Assembly (NCBI GenBank): GCA_910578665.1
Contig: CAJTQU010000002.1
Span: 62,001-126,000, forward strand
Direction of reading: 5' to 3'
From: an uncultured Muribaculaceae bacterium
Lineage (GTDB): Bacteria > Bacteroidota > Bacteroidia > Bacteroidales > Muribaculaceae
Length of the DNA stretch: 64,000 nucleotides
This document shows, in pieces, positions 34,582 through 44,259 of the stretch. The translations under genes and the position numbers were made by a program. The notes under the pieces were generated by a model. The model made no database searches. It had not been told where the DNA came from and saw only the letters and a list, made by a program, of their open reading frames with translations. Position 1 is the first letter of the stretch; every line of letters begins with the position of its first letter.

Positions 34582-36552
34582 ATGTCTGACAAGACTATTG
34601 AAAATAGCATAAAGATAGATGCAGCCGGCACCGTGTCAGATTCCGGCAACATATTGGACAATGTAAATCTGCCTACTGATTTGCGGCAATTGAGCATTGA
34701 CAAGCTGCCTGCCGTGTGCCAGGCATTGCGTGACCGTATTATCAATACTCTTAGCACCAATCCAGGGCATTTCGCATCATCTATGGGGGCGGTAGAGCTT
34801 ACAGTGGCTCTTCATTATGTCTATAACACTCCTTATGATAAAATTGTATGGGATGTCGGTCATCAGGCATATTCCCATAAATTGCTCACCGGACGCAAAG
34901 ACAGGTTTGACACACTTCGCAAGCAGGGTGGGCTGAGCGGATTCCCTAATCCTGCGGAAAGTGAATATGATACATTTATTGCGGGTCATGCCTCTAACTC
35001 CATATCGGCAGCTCTCGGTATGGCCATAGCTGCAAGACTAACTCCCGAAGAAGAAAAACGCCGTACTGTAGCAGTGATAGGTGATGCATCTATATCGGGC
35101 GGATTGGCTTTCGAGGGACTTAATAATGCATCCTGCAATGATAACAATCTGCTTATCATCCTTAATGACAATGATATGTCTATTGATGATAATGTGGGTG
35201 CGTTACACCGCTATCTATCACGCATATCAACATCCGCACGTTATAACGATATGCGTTATAGAGCCTATAACTTTTTAAAGCGCCATAATTTTGTGGGCGA
35301 CAAGGGGCGCGGCATGCTGATTCGTTTTACGAACGCAGTAAAGAGCCTGATATCCAAGAGACAAAATATATTTGACGGACTTAATATCAGATATTTCGGG
35401 CCTATTGACGGGCATGATGTAGAGAATCTTGTGAAGGTATTACGCGAAATAAAGGATATGGATGGTCCTCGCCTCTTGCATCTATGCACAGTTAAAGGAA
35501 AAGGATTTGCGCCAGCAGAAGCCAATCCGTCGGTATGGCATGCTCCGGGTACATTTGATCCTAAAACAGGCGTACGTCCGTCTAGTGGCAGCAATAAGCC
35601 AAAGCCACTTAAATGGCAGGATGTTTTCGGTCGTTCTCTAGTTGAACTTGCTGAATCGCACCCTGATATTGTAGGTGTTACTGCAGCAATGCCTTCGGGT
35701 ACCTCCATGAACTGTATGCTTGAACGGTTTCCGAAGCGGACATTCGATGTAGGCATATCAGAAGGACATGCGGTAACTTTTTCCGGCGGCCTTGCTGCTG
35801 CCGGAAAGCATCCTTTTGTAGCTATATATTCATCATTTCTACAGAGAGCTTATGATAATATAATACATGATGTGTCTATACAGCATCTTCCAGTCACTTT
35901 CTGTATAGACCGCGCCGGCGTTGTCGGTGATGACGGTGTCACACACCATGGTTTGTTTGATATGGCTTATCTGGCTGTAATACCGGGTATGACGGTTGGT
36001 TCTCCCATGGATGAGTCATCATTGCGAAATATGATGTATACATCGCTCTCTTATAACGGCCCTATAGCAATAAGGTATCCGCGCGGTAATGCATTCAATC
36101 CGGTATGGCAGACGCCGTTCGAGCAGATTGAGATAGGACGATCCAGACGGTTGCTTGACGGTGTATCAGGAGGTATAGCTGTCATGACAATCGGACCTGT
36201 AGGGCATGATGTGGCTCAATTGGCAGAAGAATTAGCCTCGGAAGGAATATATATAGCCCACTATGATATGATGTGGCTTAAGCCTCTTGATACCAAAGCT
36301 ATAGAGGCTGCAGCAAGCAGATATGCCGCTGTTCTGACTGTTGAGGACGGTACAGTGCGCGGTGGTCTGGGAAGTATGATTACGGAACATCTGGCGTCTA
36401 TAGGCAGCCATCTGCCCGTAGTCAAGCTAGGCACACCTGCCGACCAGTGGGTGCACCATGGTTCTGTATCGCAATTACGACGAGACTGCGGATATGATGC
36501 AGAAGGTATAAAGAATGCAATCAGGAATTTGCACAACACTCTTGCCAAATGA
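34582..36552 (+). CDS. dxs: 1-deoxy-D-xylulose-5-phosphate synthase
   Basis: Dxs joins pyruvate and glyceraldehyde-3-phosphate, with thiamine diphosphate, to begin the MEP isoprenoid pathway. The 656-residue protein shows WDVGHQAYSHKLLTGRK, the TPP/Mg motif VIGDASISGG...NNAS, a KGKGFAPAE segment, and in the transketolase-like half DVGISEGHAVTFSGGLAAAG and DRAGVVGDDGVTHHG. The first about 30 residues are an extra low-complexity start. Its end overlaps trkA by ATGA (36549), which suggests co-translation. Confidence 0.96.
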   Translation: MSDKTIENSIKIDAAGTVSDSGNILDNVNLPTDLRQLSIDKLPAVCQALRDRIINTLSTNPGHFASSMGAVELTVALHYVYNTPYDKIVWDVGHQAYSHKLLTGRKDRFDTLRKQGGLSGFPNPAESEYDTFIAGHASNSISAALGMAIAARLTPEEEKRRTVAVIGDASISGGLAFEGLNNASCNDNNLLIILNDNDMSIDDNVGALHRYLSRISTSARYNDMRYRAYNFLKRHNFVGDKGRGMLIRFTNAVKSLISKRQNIFDGLNIRYFGPIDGHDVENLVKVLREIKDMDGPRLLHLCTVKGKGFAPAEANPSVWHAPGTFDPKTGVRPSSGSNKPKPLKWQDVFGRSLVELAESHPDIVGVTAAMPSGTSMNCMLERFPKRTFDVGISEGHAVTFSGGLAAAGKHPFVAIYSSFLQRAYDNIIHDVSIQHLPVTFCIDRAGVVGDDGVTHHGLFDMAYLAVIPGMTVGSPMDESSLRNMMYTSLSYNGPIAIRYPRGNAFNPVWQTPFEQIEIGRSRRLLDGVSGGIAVMTIGPVGHDVAQLAEELASEGIYIAHYDMMWLKPLDTKAIEAAASRYAAVLTVEDGTVRGGLGSMITEHLASIGSHLPVVKLGTPADQWVHHGSVSQLRRDCGYDAEGIKNAIRNLHNTLAK

Positions 36553-37883
36553 AGATTATTATAGCAGGTGCCGGAGAGGTAGGCACCCATCTGGCAAAGA
36601 TGCTTTCAAACGAGGATCAGGATATAATCTTGATCGACAGCGACCAGGAAAGTCTTGACCTGATTGACAATAATTATAATCTCATGACCTATAACGGGTC
36701 TACTTCATCGTTTCGCACACTGCGTGACGTCGGAGTTCAGGACGCGGACCTGTACATAGCCGTAACCCCTTACGAAACACGAAATATAACGTCATGCGCC
36801 ATAGCCAAGCAGTTAGGCGCGAGATGCACAGTGGCCAGAATAGACAATTTTGAGTTTTTAGGCGCGTCGTGTAGTAAAACTTTGTCCGCGATAGGTGTCG
36901 ACAGATTAATATATCCGGAGCATCTGGCAGCGCAAGAGCTTATTTTATCACTTAACCATAACTGGGCACGGCACTGGGCCGAACTGGCAGACGGACGCCT
37001 GCTACTTATTGGTGTTAAGGTGAGAGGTAATTGTTCGCTGATAAACCACCAGCTTAAAGATCTGCCTGTATCTAACCATACATTCCATATCGCAGCCATA
37101 AAACGCAATCATGAGACCATTATTCCTAATGGTGACGATGAGATTCTTGACGGAGATATTGTTTTTTTCGTAACATTTGAAAAGGATGTCGATCTCATAC
37201 GTGAATTGTGCGGCAAGAAGAGTTTCCAGATAAAACGTGTGCTTATAATGGGAGGCAGTCGGATTGCCATGCGTTTTGCTCTTGAAAGCGAGGGGCGTTT
37301 TGATATAAAGATAATCGAGCCGAATAGAAGTATTTGTGAACGTCTGGCCACACGTCTTCCTGATTGCGAGATAGAACATGGTGATGCCAGGGACATTGAC
37401 ACCCTCCGGGAAAACCATATAGGACAGTACGATGCTTTCGTAGCATTATCGGACTCGTCCGAGACCAATATTCTGGCATGCCTGACGGCAAAAGAGTTCG
37501 GTATACGCAAGACTGTGGCCGATGTAGAAAACATACAGTTTATAGGGCAGGCTGAGAGCCTTAATATCGGCACTATATTAAATAAAAAACTAATTGCCTC
37601 ATCGCGAATATTCAAGATGCTGCTCGACGCGGATGAGAGCAATAACAAGAGTTTTGCGCTGCCTGATGCTGAAGTTGCAGAGCTGACAGTCAAGCAGCAT
37701 GCAAAGATCACACGAGGATATATTAAAGATTTGCGCATGCCCTACGGCATGACACTGGCCGCGGTCATCCATGACGGCCAGTGCTCACTTGTTTCAGGTA
37801 TGACTCGTATCGAACCCGGAGACGGTGTCGTGGTTTTTTGTCTGACCGGCACTATACATAAGGTCGAAAAATGGTTTAATTAA
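36549..37883 (+). CDS. trkA: Trk potassium uptake regulator TrkA
   Basis: TrkA is the cytosolic NAD(H)-binding gating subunit of the Trk K+ system. The 444 residues form two RCK units: Rossmann 1 begins IIIAGAGEVGTHLAKMLS, and the second begins near 226 with VLIMGGSRIAMRFALE, each followed by a TrkA-C domain. It overlaps dxs upstream (ATGA) and the trkH start downstream (TAATG), so the pair is expressed together. Confidence 0.95.
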   Translation: MKIIIAGAGEVGTHLAKMLSNEDQDIILIDSDQESLDLIDNNYNLMTYNGSTSSFRTLRDVGVQDADLYIAVTPYETRNITSCAIAKQLGARCTVARIDNFEFLGASCSKTLSAIGVDRLIYPEHLAAQELILSLNHNWARHWAELADGRLLLIGVKVRGNCSLINHQLKDLPVSNHTFHIAAIKRNHETIIPNGDDEILDGDIVFFVTFEKDVDLIRELCGKKSFQIKRVLIMGGSRIAMRFALESEGRFDIKIIEPNRSICERLATRLPDCEIEHGDARDIDTLRENHIGQYDAFVALSDSSETNILACLTAKEFGIRKTVADVENIQFIGQAESLNIGTILNKKLIASSRIFKMLLDADESNNKSFALPDAEVAELTVKQHAKITRGYIKDLRMPYGMTLAAVIHDGQCSLVSGMTRIEPGDGVVVFCLTGTIHKVEKWFN

Positions 37884-39352
37884 TGTTTTCCGGTAGAAAG
37901 TATATTAATATCGTGATGCTGCTGCGCGTCATAGGCTGGCTGTTGCTCATAGAAGCCGGCTTTATGGCTATTCCGCTTGTGACGTCGCTGATATACCGTG
38001 AACCTACATATATATCATTTGCCATAGGCATGGGTATTACGCTCGTAGCCGGATGTATAATGATGGGGCTGAAGCCGCGTAGCCGCGAAATGGGTAAGAG
38101 GGAAGCCATACTTCTTACGGCCATGGTGTGGGTTGTCTTCTCTCTATTCGGTATGATACCGTTCCTTCTTTCTTCTATCCATATAACTGTTACAGACGCT
38201 TTTTTTGAAACGATAAGCGGCTTTACCACTACCGGGCTTTCTGTCATAAAGAGCATAGATGCCTTGCCACGCGGTTTCGTGATCTGGCGTTGTGTTATGC
38301 AGTGGATAGGAGGCATGGGTATAATCCTGTTCACACTGGCCGTGCTCCCTATGCTCAATTATCAAGGCGGCATGCAGCTTTTTAATGCGGAGGTGAGCGG
38401 CATAACCCACAGCAAATTGCGACCGCGTGTCAGCTCTACGGCCAAAGGTTTATGGACGGTCTATTTCTGCCTCACTGCGGCAATAATTATTTTGCTTTCC
38501 TTCTCTGAAATGAATATTTTCGAGGCTGTATGTTACGGTCTTTCCACGATGAGCACAGGCGGTTTTGCCACGTCTGATATGGGAATGGGAGCATGGGATT
38601 CGACATATATTAAAATAGTTGTCGCGATATTCATGTTCCTTGGCGGTGTCAATTTTGCTTTGATGTTCCAGGCCGGCACAGGTAATTTTAAGCCTCTGCG
38701 ACATAATACAGCGTTCAAATGGTATGTCTGTATAGTATTTATTGCTACAGCGATAATGGCTATAAGCCTTAGTCTGGAGGGGCATGCTGAGAACTGGGAT
38801 GATGTGACCATAGACCCGTTATTCCAGGCTATCTCCGTAATGTCGTCGACAGGGCTTACAGAACCTGATTTTGCAAAGTGGGGCAGTCCTGCGTTATGCC
38901 TTATAGTAGCAATGATGTTTATAGGCGCGTGTGCCGGCAGTACGTGCGGCGGTGCCAAGATAGACAGGTTTATGGTATGTCTGAAGAATATTAAAAATGA
39001 ATTTTTCAGGATAATGCATCCGAATGCCGTACTTACGGTTAGGGTAAACGGTATGGGTACGTCTCCCGATATTATACAGAAAGCTATAATGTTTATAATT
39101 ATCTACGTACTTGTGATAGGTGCGGCCGGAACAGTGTTCGTATGCCTCGGCATACCGATGGTAGATGCTTATTTTTCTGCGCTTGAAGCTATTTCCAATA
39201 CCGGTATTTCTGTTAGTCTGGAGGGCATACCTACCAATTATTCTGCTTTTCCACCTCTTGGCAAATGGGTGCTTTCGCTTGTTATGCTCATAGGCCGACT
39301 GGAATTGTACACCGTATTGTTGCTGTTCACGGGAACATTTTGGACAAAGTGA
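37883..39352 (+). CDS. trkH: Trk potassium uptake channel subunit TrkH
   Basis: A 489-residue membrane protein of the TrkH/KtrB type. Selectivity-filter loops are seen at SGFTTTGLSVI (about 112-122), YGLSTMSTGGFATSD (about 218-232), MSSTGLTEPDF (about 319-329) and AISNTGISVSLEG near the end, giving the usual four repeats. It imports K+ with TrkA, whose stop codon it overlaps. The end is followed by an 87-base gap with the ftsK promoter element. Confidence 0.95.
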   Translation: MFSGRKYINIVMLLRVIGWLLLIEAGFMAIPLVTSLIYREPTYISFAIGMGITLVAGCIMMGLKPRSREMGKREAILLTAMVWVVFSLFGMIPFLLSSIHITVTDAFFETISGFTTTGLSVIKSIDALPRGFVIWRCVMQWIGGMGIILFTLAVLPMLNYQGGMQLFNAEVSGITHSKLRPRVSSTAKGLWTVYFCLTAAIIILLSFSEMNIFEAVCYGLSTMSTGGFATSDMGMGAWDSTYIKIVVAIFMFLGGVNFALMFQAGTGNFKPLRHNTAFKWYVCIVFIATAIMAISLSLEGHAENWDDVTIDPLFQAISVMSSTGLTEPDFAKWGSPALCLIVAMMFIGACAGSTCGGAKIDRFMVCLKNIKNEFFRIMHPNAVLTVRVNGMGTSPDIIQKAIMFIIIYVLVIGAAGTVFVCLGIPMVDAYFSALEAISNTGISVSLEGIPTNYSAFPPLGKWVLSLVMLIGRLELYTVLLLFTGTFWTK

Positions 39353-39395
39353 TTATTTTGTGAAAATAGAGGTGCGAAGTCCCGGATTTTTTTGC

Positions 39396-39403
39396 TAATT
39401 TTG
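39396..39403 (+). promoter_or_regulatory. Promoter -7 element of ftsK (TAATTTTG)
   Basis: TAATTTTG is 37 bases before the ftsK ATG at 39440. The longer frame would begin at TTG 39392, overlapping this element, which argues for the 39440 start. A -33 TTTG is not seen at 20 bases. Confidence 0.55.
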
Positions 39404-39413
39404 CATGATAAAA

Positions 39414-39430
39414 CCCCATTGTTCAAGGGG
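39414..39430 (+). other. Leader stem-loop CCCC/GGGG before ftsK
   Basis: A four-bp GC stem with a nine-base loop sits between the -7 element and the start codon, so it would fall near the mRNA 5' end. It is short and only weakly supported. Confidence 0.3.
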
Positions 39431-39439
39431 GGACCGCAG

Positions 39440-42076
39440 ATGGATAACTTTGAGACTTACAACCCCTCGATAGAAGACGATAACGACGGCTTCTCATCGC
39501 GCACATATAAAGATTTAAGCGGGATGGATGATAATATCCGTCCTGGTTCGCAGGGTACCCAGGGCGGCGGACGCAAGCCTCGTACAGTCAAAAGAAAAAA
39601 GGTTAAGTCTAAGGTACCTGGACTTGGCGAAAAAATAACATTTTTTTTAGCTGACGGCAGAACAAAGGCTATAATCGGTATAGCAGCTTTATTATTCGGC
39701 ATATATCTGCTACTCGCATTCATTTCCTATATCACAGACGGTTTTCACGACCAAAGCGAGGTACAGAATGTGGCTGTAGGTACGGCAAAGGCAATAGCCA
39801 ATACTGCCGGAGAGGGTGGAGCGCGTCTGTCAGAATTACTCATTAATAATTCGTTCGGACTGGCATCAGGCGTCATAATACTTTGGCTTATAGGGATAGC
39901 TTTGAAACAGTTCGGATTATTGCGTTTTAAAATAGTCAATTTCACTATAAAATGTCTGGTAGCGCTTGTTACGACATCGCTGATTATAGGTCTTGCGACA
40001 ATAGGTCTTGATTCGCATTTTTTGTGGGGTGGCGCTCATGGCTATTTTGTGAACGAACGTATAATACACCATTTGGGTTGGGCCGGGGCTGCACTATTGT
40101 GTATTTTGCTGATAGCATTGTTTTTCGTGATATGCCTGTATGATATTTATAAATATTTCATGCGTATAGCGGCGAAACGCAAAGCGGAAAAGGAAGCGAG
40201 GCGTCTGGAAGAAGAAAAGCGTGCAGAACTAGAGCGCAAGATAGCCGATCTCAGAGCACTCGAAGAGGAACAGGCGGCAGAAGAGATTTTCTATGATGAC
40301 GAATCTGACAGAGATCTGACATTTGAGATGGGTTCATCACAAGATGCCGATGTCCCGTTAGAAAATGATATTGACGAGGAGGTCTCTTGTAAGGAGGAAT
40401 CGGATTTGGATGCAGGAGAAGATGACAAGGTTGCGCTGCACAAAGTAGAAGACACCAGTACGGACACCTCTGCATCCGGTGAAGAGGAGGTACATATCGA
40501 GACTGCAGGCGGCTTGATGACCGTGACTGCAAATGAGATAGGAAAAGCGGTGGACGATAACGCCACCCCTAATGTATATGACCCGACGGCAGAACTGTCT
40601 CATTTCCAATTTCCAAGCTACAGCCTTTTGCGAGAATCTACGGCACGTATCAGTGTGGACCAAGACGAGCAAATGGAGAATCAGGACAAGATTCGTAATA
40701 CTTTGGCTGATTTCGGTATCGGTATCACTGACATACATGCCACTGTGGGGCCTACTGTGACTCTCTATGAAATACGGCCCGACAAAGGTGTTAAGATAGC
40801 CAAAATAAGGAATCTGGGTGACGATATAGCTTTAAGTCTGGCTGCAATCGGAGTACGCATAATAGCGCCTATACCCGGTAAAGGGACCGTGGGCATCGAG
40901 GTCGCAAATAAAGATCCGCAGACAGTATCTATGCGTACCATCATCACATCCAAAGCTTACCAGGAATGCAAGTATGAGTTGCCGTTGGCTATAGGTTCCA
41001 CAATCAACAACAAGGTATACATAGCCGATTTGACGAAAATGCCCCATCTGCTTGTGGCCGGAGCCACAGGACAGGGTAAATCAGTAGGCCTGAATGCGAT
41101 GATTGCGTCACTGCTGTATCGCAAACATCCTGCAGAGCTTAAATTTGTGCTTGTTGACCCCAAGATGGTCGAATTCAGCCTGTATCGCGCGCTAGAGCGT
41201 CATTATCTGGCAAAACTGCCAGACGAGGCAGAACCGGTTATTACCAAACCGGAGAAAGTTGTGGCCACACTGTCAAGTCTTTGTGTTGAGATGGATGCTC
41301 GTTATGATCTGTTGAAAATAGCCGGGGTGAGGAATATTAAGGAGTATAATGCCAAATTTACTTCCAAAGTTCTTAATCCGGAGAAAGGACATAAGTTCAT
41401 GCCGTATATCGTGGTCATAGTGGATGAGTTTGCTGATTTGATTATGACGGCAGGCAAGGAGGTCGAAACACCGATAGCCCGGCTTGCCCAAAAAGCACGT
41501 GCGATAGGCATCCATGTCATATTGGCCACACAGCGTCCCAGTGCCAATGTTATCACTGGAGTAATAAAGGCGAATTTCCCGGCACGTATGGCTTTTAAAG
41601 TCGCATCGGGCATTGATTCTAGAACGGTGCTTGACGCGACAGGGGCACAACAGCTCATTGGGCGTGGCGACATGCTGGTTAGTAATAATTCCGAAATGGA
41701 GCGTGTGCAGTGTGCCTTTATAGACACACCTGAAGTGACGGCCATATGTGAACATATAGAGAGCCAGGTAGGTTATTCGTCTGCATATATGCTGCCTGAG
41801 CCTTTGCTTGTTGGTGACAGTGAGATATCTGGAGGCGGCGAATATTTCGCCGACAGAGACCCTTTGTTTGAAGAAATAGCACGACAGATAGTGACATCCA
41901 ATACCGCGTCGACCAGCTCGCTGCAACGTCGATACCGCATCGGTTACAATCGAGCCGGCAATATCATGGACCAGATGGAGGCCGCCGGCATTGTCAGTGC
42001 TTCGACCGGTGGAAAACCGCGGCAGGTACTAGTTGATTCACAGACACTCGAAGCAATACTTGCCAATCACCAGTAA
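39440..42076 (+). CDS. ftsK: FtsK/SpoIIIE DNA translocase
   Basis: FtsK pumps chromosome ends through the closing septum. The 878-residue protein has four N-terminal membrane helices (about 70-95, 135-160, 170-195 and 215-240), a charged linker with a coiled-coil stretch (KRKAEKEARRLEEEKRAEL) and an acidic part (about 275-370). The RecA-like motor has Walker A GATGQGKSVGLN and Walker B IVVIVDEFADL. The C-terminal gamma winged helix, RRYRIGYNRAGNIMDQME, reads polar DNA signals. lolA follows after 15 bases. The start is placed with the -7 element. Confidence 0.95.
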   Translation: MDNFETYNPSIEDDNDGFSSRTYKDLSGMDDNIRPGSQGTQGGGRKPRTVKRKKVKSKVPGLGEKITFFLADGRTKAIIGIAALLFGIYLLLAFISYITDGFHDQSEVQNVAVGTAKAIANTAGEGGARLSELLINNSFGLASGVIILWLIGIALKQFGLLRFKIVNFTIKCLVALVTTSLIIGLATIGLDSHFLWGGAHGYFVNERIIHHLGWAGAALLCILLIALFFVICLYDIYKYFMRIAAKRKAEKEARRLEEEKRAELERKIADLRALEEEQAAEEIFYDDESDRDLTFEMGSSQDADVPLENDIDEEVSCKEESDLDAGEDDKVALHKVEDTSTDTSASGEEEVHIETAGGLMTVTANEIGKAVDDNATPNVYDPTAELSHFQFPSYSLLRESTARISVDQDEQMENQDKIRNTLADFGIGITDIHATVGPTVTLYEIRPDKGVKIAKIRNLGDDIALSLAAIGVRIIAPIPGKGTVGIEVANKDPQTVSMRTIITSKAYQECKYELPLAIGSTINNKVYIADLTKMPHLLVAGATGQGKSVGLNAMIASLLYRKHPAELKFVLVDPKMVEFSLYRALERHYLAKLPDEAEPVITKPEKVVATLSSLCVEMDARYDLLKIAGVRNIKEYNAKFTSKVLNPEKGHKFMPYIVVIVDEFADLIMTAGKEVETPIARLAQKARAIGIHVILATQRPSANVITGVIKANFPARMAFKVASGIDSRTVLDATGAQQLIGRGDMLVSNNSEMERVQCAFIDTPEVTAICEHIESQVGYSSAYMLPEPLLVGDSEISGGGEYFADRDPLFEEIARQIVTSNTASTSSLQRRYRIGYNRAGNIMDQMEAAGIVSASTGGKPRQVLVDSQTLEAILANHQ

Positions 42077-42091
42077 ACTAAATTAATTGTT

Positions 42092-42739
42092 ATGATTCTG
42101 CATAGATACATATCCAGATATACGGCCTGCATATTCATTATCTTCGGCTTAGTCTTTATGTGCGGTGTATCGCTGCGAGCGGCAACGCCGACAGCCTCCG
42201 GCATATTGGATAAAGCAGCCTCGGCTCTTTTAAAAGGCGGGGGTGTTTCGGCTTCATACACAATGAAGAGCGGTGGCGGCACACAGCAGGGCACACTTAA
42301 TGTAAAAGGCAAGAAGTTCAATATATCCAGCCGTGCGGCAAGCACATGGTATAACGGCCGGACATTATGGGATTATAATGCCGCCAATAATGAAGTCACA
42401 TTGTCTGCTCCCACGGCACAGGAGGTGTCAGCAATTAATCCGTATGCGCTTGTTGCATCATACAAAACGGCATACACGCCGAAACTGCTTAAAAACAGTA
42501 TCCGTGGCACATATGCGGTATTGCTGGCGCCAAAGAGCACGCAAAGCGCTGTAAAAAGCGCAATAATATACATACGTGCGTCAGACTACCAGCCTGTCCG
42601 TCTTGATGTAACTGCTCGAAACGGCTCTGTGTCTACCATAGTGGTTACTAATATACGGCGAGGAGTAAAGCTGGCAGACGCTGTTTTCAATTTTCCGAAG
42701 AATAAATATCCTAATGCAAGCATAGTGGATTTGAGATAG
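42092..42739 (+). CDS. LolA-like outer-membrane lipoprotein carrier
   Basis: A 215-residue exported protein with a signal (hydrophobic about 11-26, cleavage near SLRA-A) and a LolA-like half-barrel: GILDKAASALLKGGGVSASYTM at the start, then FNISSRAASTWYNGRTLWDYN near 72-92. LolA carries lipoproteins across the periplasm to the outer membrane. The ftsK-lolA-trxB order is one I recall from other Bacteroidales. Sequence match is by pattern, since LolA diverges strongly. Confidence 0.85.
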   Translation: MILHRYISRYTACIFIIFGLVFMCGVSLRAATPTASGILDKAASALLKGGGVSASYTMKSGGGTQQGTLNVKGKKFNISSRAASTWYNGRTLWDYNAANNEVTLSAPTAQEVSAINPYALVASYKTAYTPKLLKNSIRGTYAVLLAPKSTQSAVKSAIIYIRASDYQPVRLDVTARNGSVSTIVVTNIRRGVKLADAVFNFPKNKYPNASIVDLR

Positions 42740-42781
42740 TATAAGTAATACATAACATAGAAACCCTAAATAAAATAACTC

Positions 42782-43720
42782 ATGGAAACAATCAAGACTA
42801 AATGTCTGATTATCGGCTCTGGCCCTGCCGGTTACACAGCGGCCATCTATACTTCGCGTGCCAATCTCAGCCCAGTGCTCTACGAGGGTATGCAGCCTGG
42901 CGGCCAGCTCACAATCACAACTGATATAGAGAACTTCCCAGGTTATCCCGAAGGTATCAACGGTACTGAGATGATGGCTCAGTTTAAGCAGCAGGCGGCT
43001 CGTTTCGGAGCAGACATCCGCCCGAATATAATTTCAGACATTGACTTTTCCAAGCGTCCGTTCTTGTGTCATGCTGATAACGGCGATGAAATCTATGCTG
43101 ATACAATTATCATAGCTACCGGTGCTAGTGCAAAATATCTGGGTCTGCCCGATGAGGAAAAATATCGCGGTATGGGGGTAAGCGCGTGCGCTACCTGCGA
43201 CGGATTCTTCTATCGTAAGAAAAAAGTCGCTGTAGTCGGCGGCGGTGATACAGCATGCGAGGAAGCATTATACCTCAGTACTCTGGCCAGCGAGGTATAC
43301 CTGATTGTCCGTAAGGACCACTTGCGTGCCTCAAAGGTAATGCAGCGCCGCGTCATGGATAAAGAAAATATTAAAATTCTGTTTAATACCAATACTGTGG
43401 GACTGTTTGGCGAGGACGGCGTAGAAGGTGCCCATCTTGTCAGACACAAGGGTACCGACCAAGAGGAATATTACGACATCGCTGTCGACGGATTCTTCCT
43501 TGCCATAGGCCACCAGCCCAATACCAAACTGTTTGAGCCTGAGCTGGAACTTGACAATACTGGTTACATCAAAACATTTGACGGTACTACAGCCACTAAT
43601 ATCGAGGGTGTATTTGCTGCCGGAGACGTGGCAGATCCTCGCTATCGCCAGGCTATTACTGCTGCCGGTATGGGATGTAAGGCGGCCATCGATGTAGATC
43701 GCTTCCTGCTTGAGCATTAA
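42782..43720 (+). CDS. trxB: Thioredoxin-disulphide reductase
   Basis: TrxB passes electrons from NADPH through FAD to thioredoxin. The 312-residue protein has the FAD loop GSGPAGYTAAIY, the redox pair CATCDG (about 138-143), NADP loop GGGDTACEEA and GVFAAGDVADPRYRQ near the end. All catalytic parts are present. A strong stem-loop follows its stop. Codon choice is markedly biased, as for a highly expressed gene. Confidence 0.96.
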   Translation: METIKTKCLIIGSGPAGYTAAIYTSRANLSPVLYEGMQPGGQLTITTDIENFPGYPEGINGTEMMAQFKQQAARFGADIRPNIISDIDFSKRPFLCHADNGDEIYADTIIIATGASAKYLGLPDEEKYRGMGVSACATCDGFFYRKKKVAVVGGGDTACEEALYLSTLASEVYLIVRKDHLRASKVMQRRVMDKENIKILFNTNTVGLFGEDGVEGAHLVRHKGTDQEEYYDIAVDGFFLAIGHQPNTKLFEPELELDNTGYIKTFDGTTATNIEGVFAAGDVADPRYRQAITAAGMGCKAAIDVDRFLLEH

Positions 43721-43725
43721 AATAG

Positions 43726-43761
43726 TATGGTCAGTGGCGTAGATATCCGCCACTGACCATA
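43726..43761 (+). terminator. Intrinsic terminator after trxB
   Basis: A perfect 14-bp stem (43726-43739 with 43748-43761), eight-base loop, lies six bases after the trxB stop and 25 bases before the next start. The T-run is poor, so partial termination is possible. Confidence 0.75.
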
Positions 43762-43785
43762 TACACAATTGTAACATGTGGATAT

Positions 43786-44235
43786 ATGGAAAATAATGCG
43801 GCAGACAAGCAGAAACAGCTTGATATACGTTATCTGCGCATGGCTCGGATATGGGCAGAGAATTCATATTGCCAGCGCCGGCGTGTAGGTGCGCTGATGG
43901 TAAAAGATAAAACTATTATTTCTGACGGATACAACGGAACACCGTCGGGCTTTGCAAATGTATGTGAGGACAGTGCCGGTGTGACACTTCCGTATGTGCT
44001 GCATGCCGAGGCAAATGCTATTACCAAAGTGGCACGCAGCAATAATGCTAGCGAGGGTAGCACGCTGTATGTTACGACATCACCGTGCATGGAGTGTTCA
44101 AAATTGATTATACAAGCCGGCATTAAACGAGTGGTCTTTTCCGAACTATACCGAATTTCAGACGGTATGTCATTGCTCAAAGAGGCCGGAGTAGAAGTAA
44201 TACATCTGCCTCTGTCAGAGATAGAAGAATCCTAA
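43786..44235 (+). CDS. dCMP deaminase-family protein
   Basis: A zinc deaminase that converts dCMP to dUMP for dTMP synthesis. The 149-residue protein shows LHAEANAI (zinc His and catalytic Glu) and SPCMECSKLI (two zinc Cys) plus CQRRRVGALMV and DGYNGTPSGF. It resembles ComEB-type deaminases. The next gene starts 24 bases on. Another deoxycytidylate or cytosine-like substrate is possible, but the length and motifs fit dCMP. Confidence 0.92.
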   Translation: MENNAADKQKQLDIRYLRMARIWAENSYCQRRRVGALMVKDKTIISDGYNGTPSGFANVCEDSAGVTLPYVLHAEANAITKVARSNNASEGSTLYVTTSPCMECSKLIIQAGIKRVVFSELYRISDGMSLLKEAGVEVIHLPLSEIEES

Positions 44236-44259
44236 AAGGTTGTAAAGCTAAATTGGTGT

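Noticed and set aside
41273..41926. Minus-strand open frame of 217 codons inside ftsK
   Set aside because: Antisense to the conserved motor domain; no family features.
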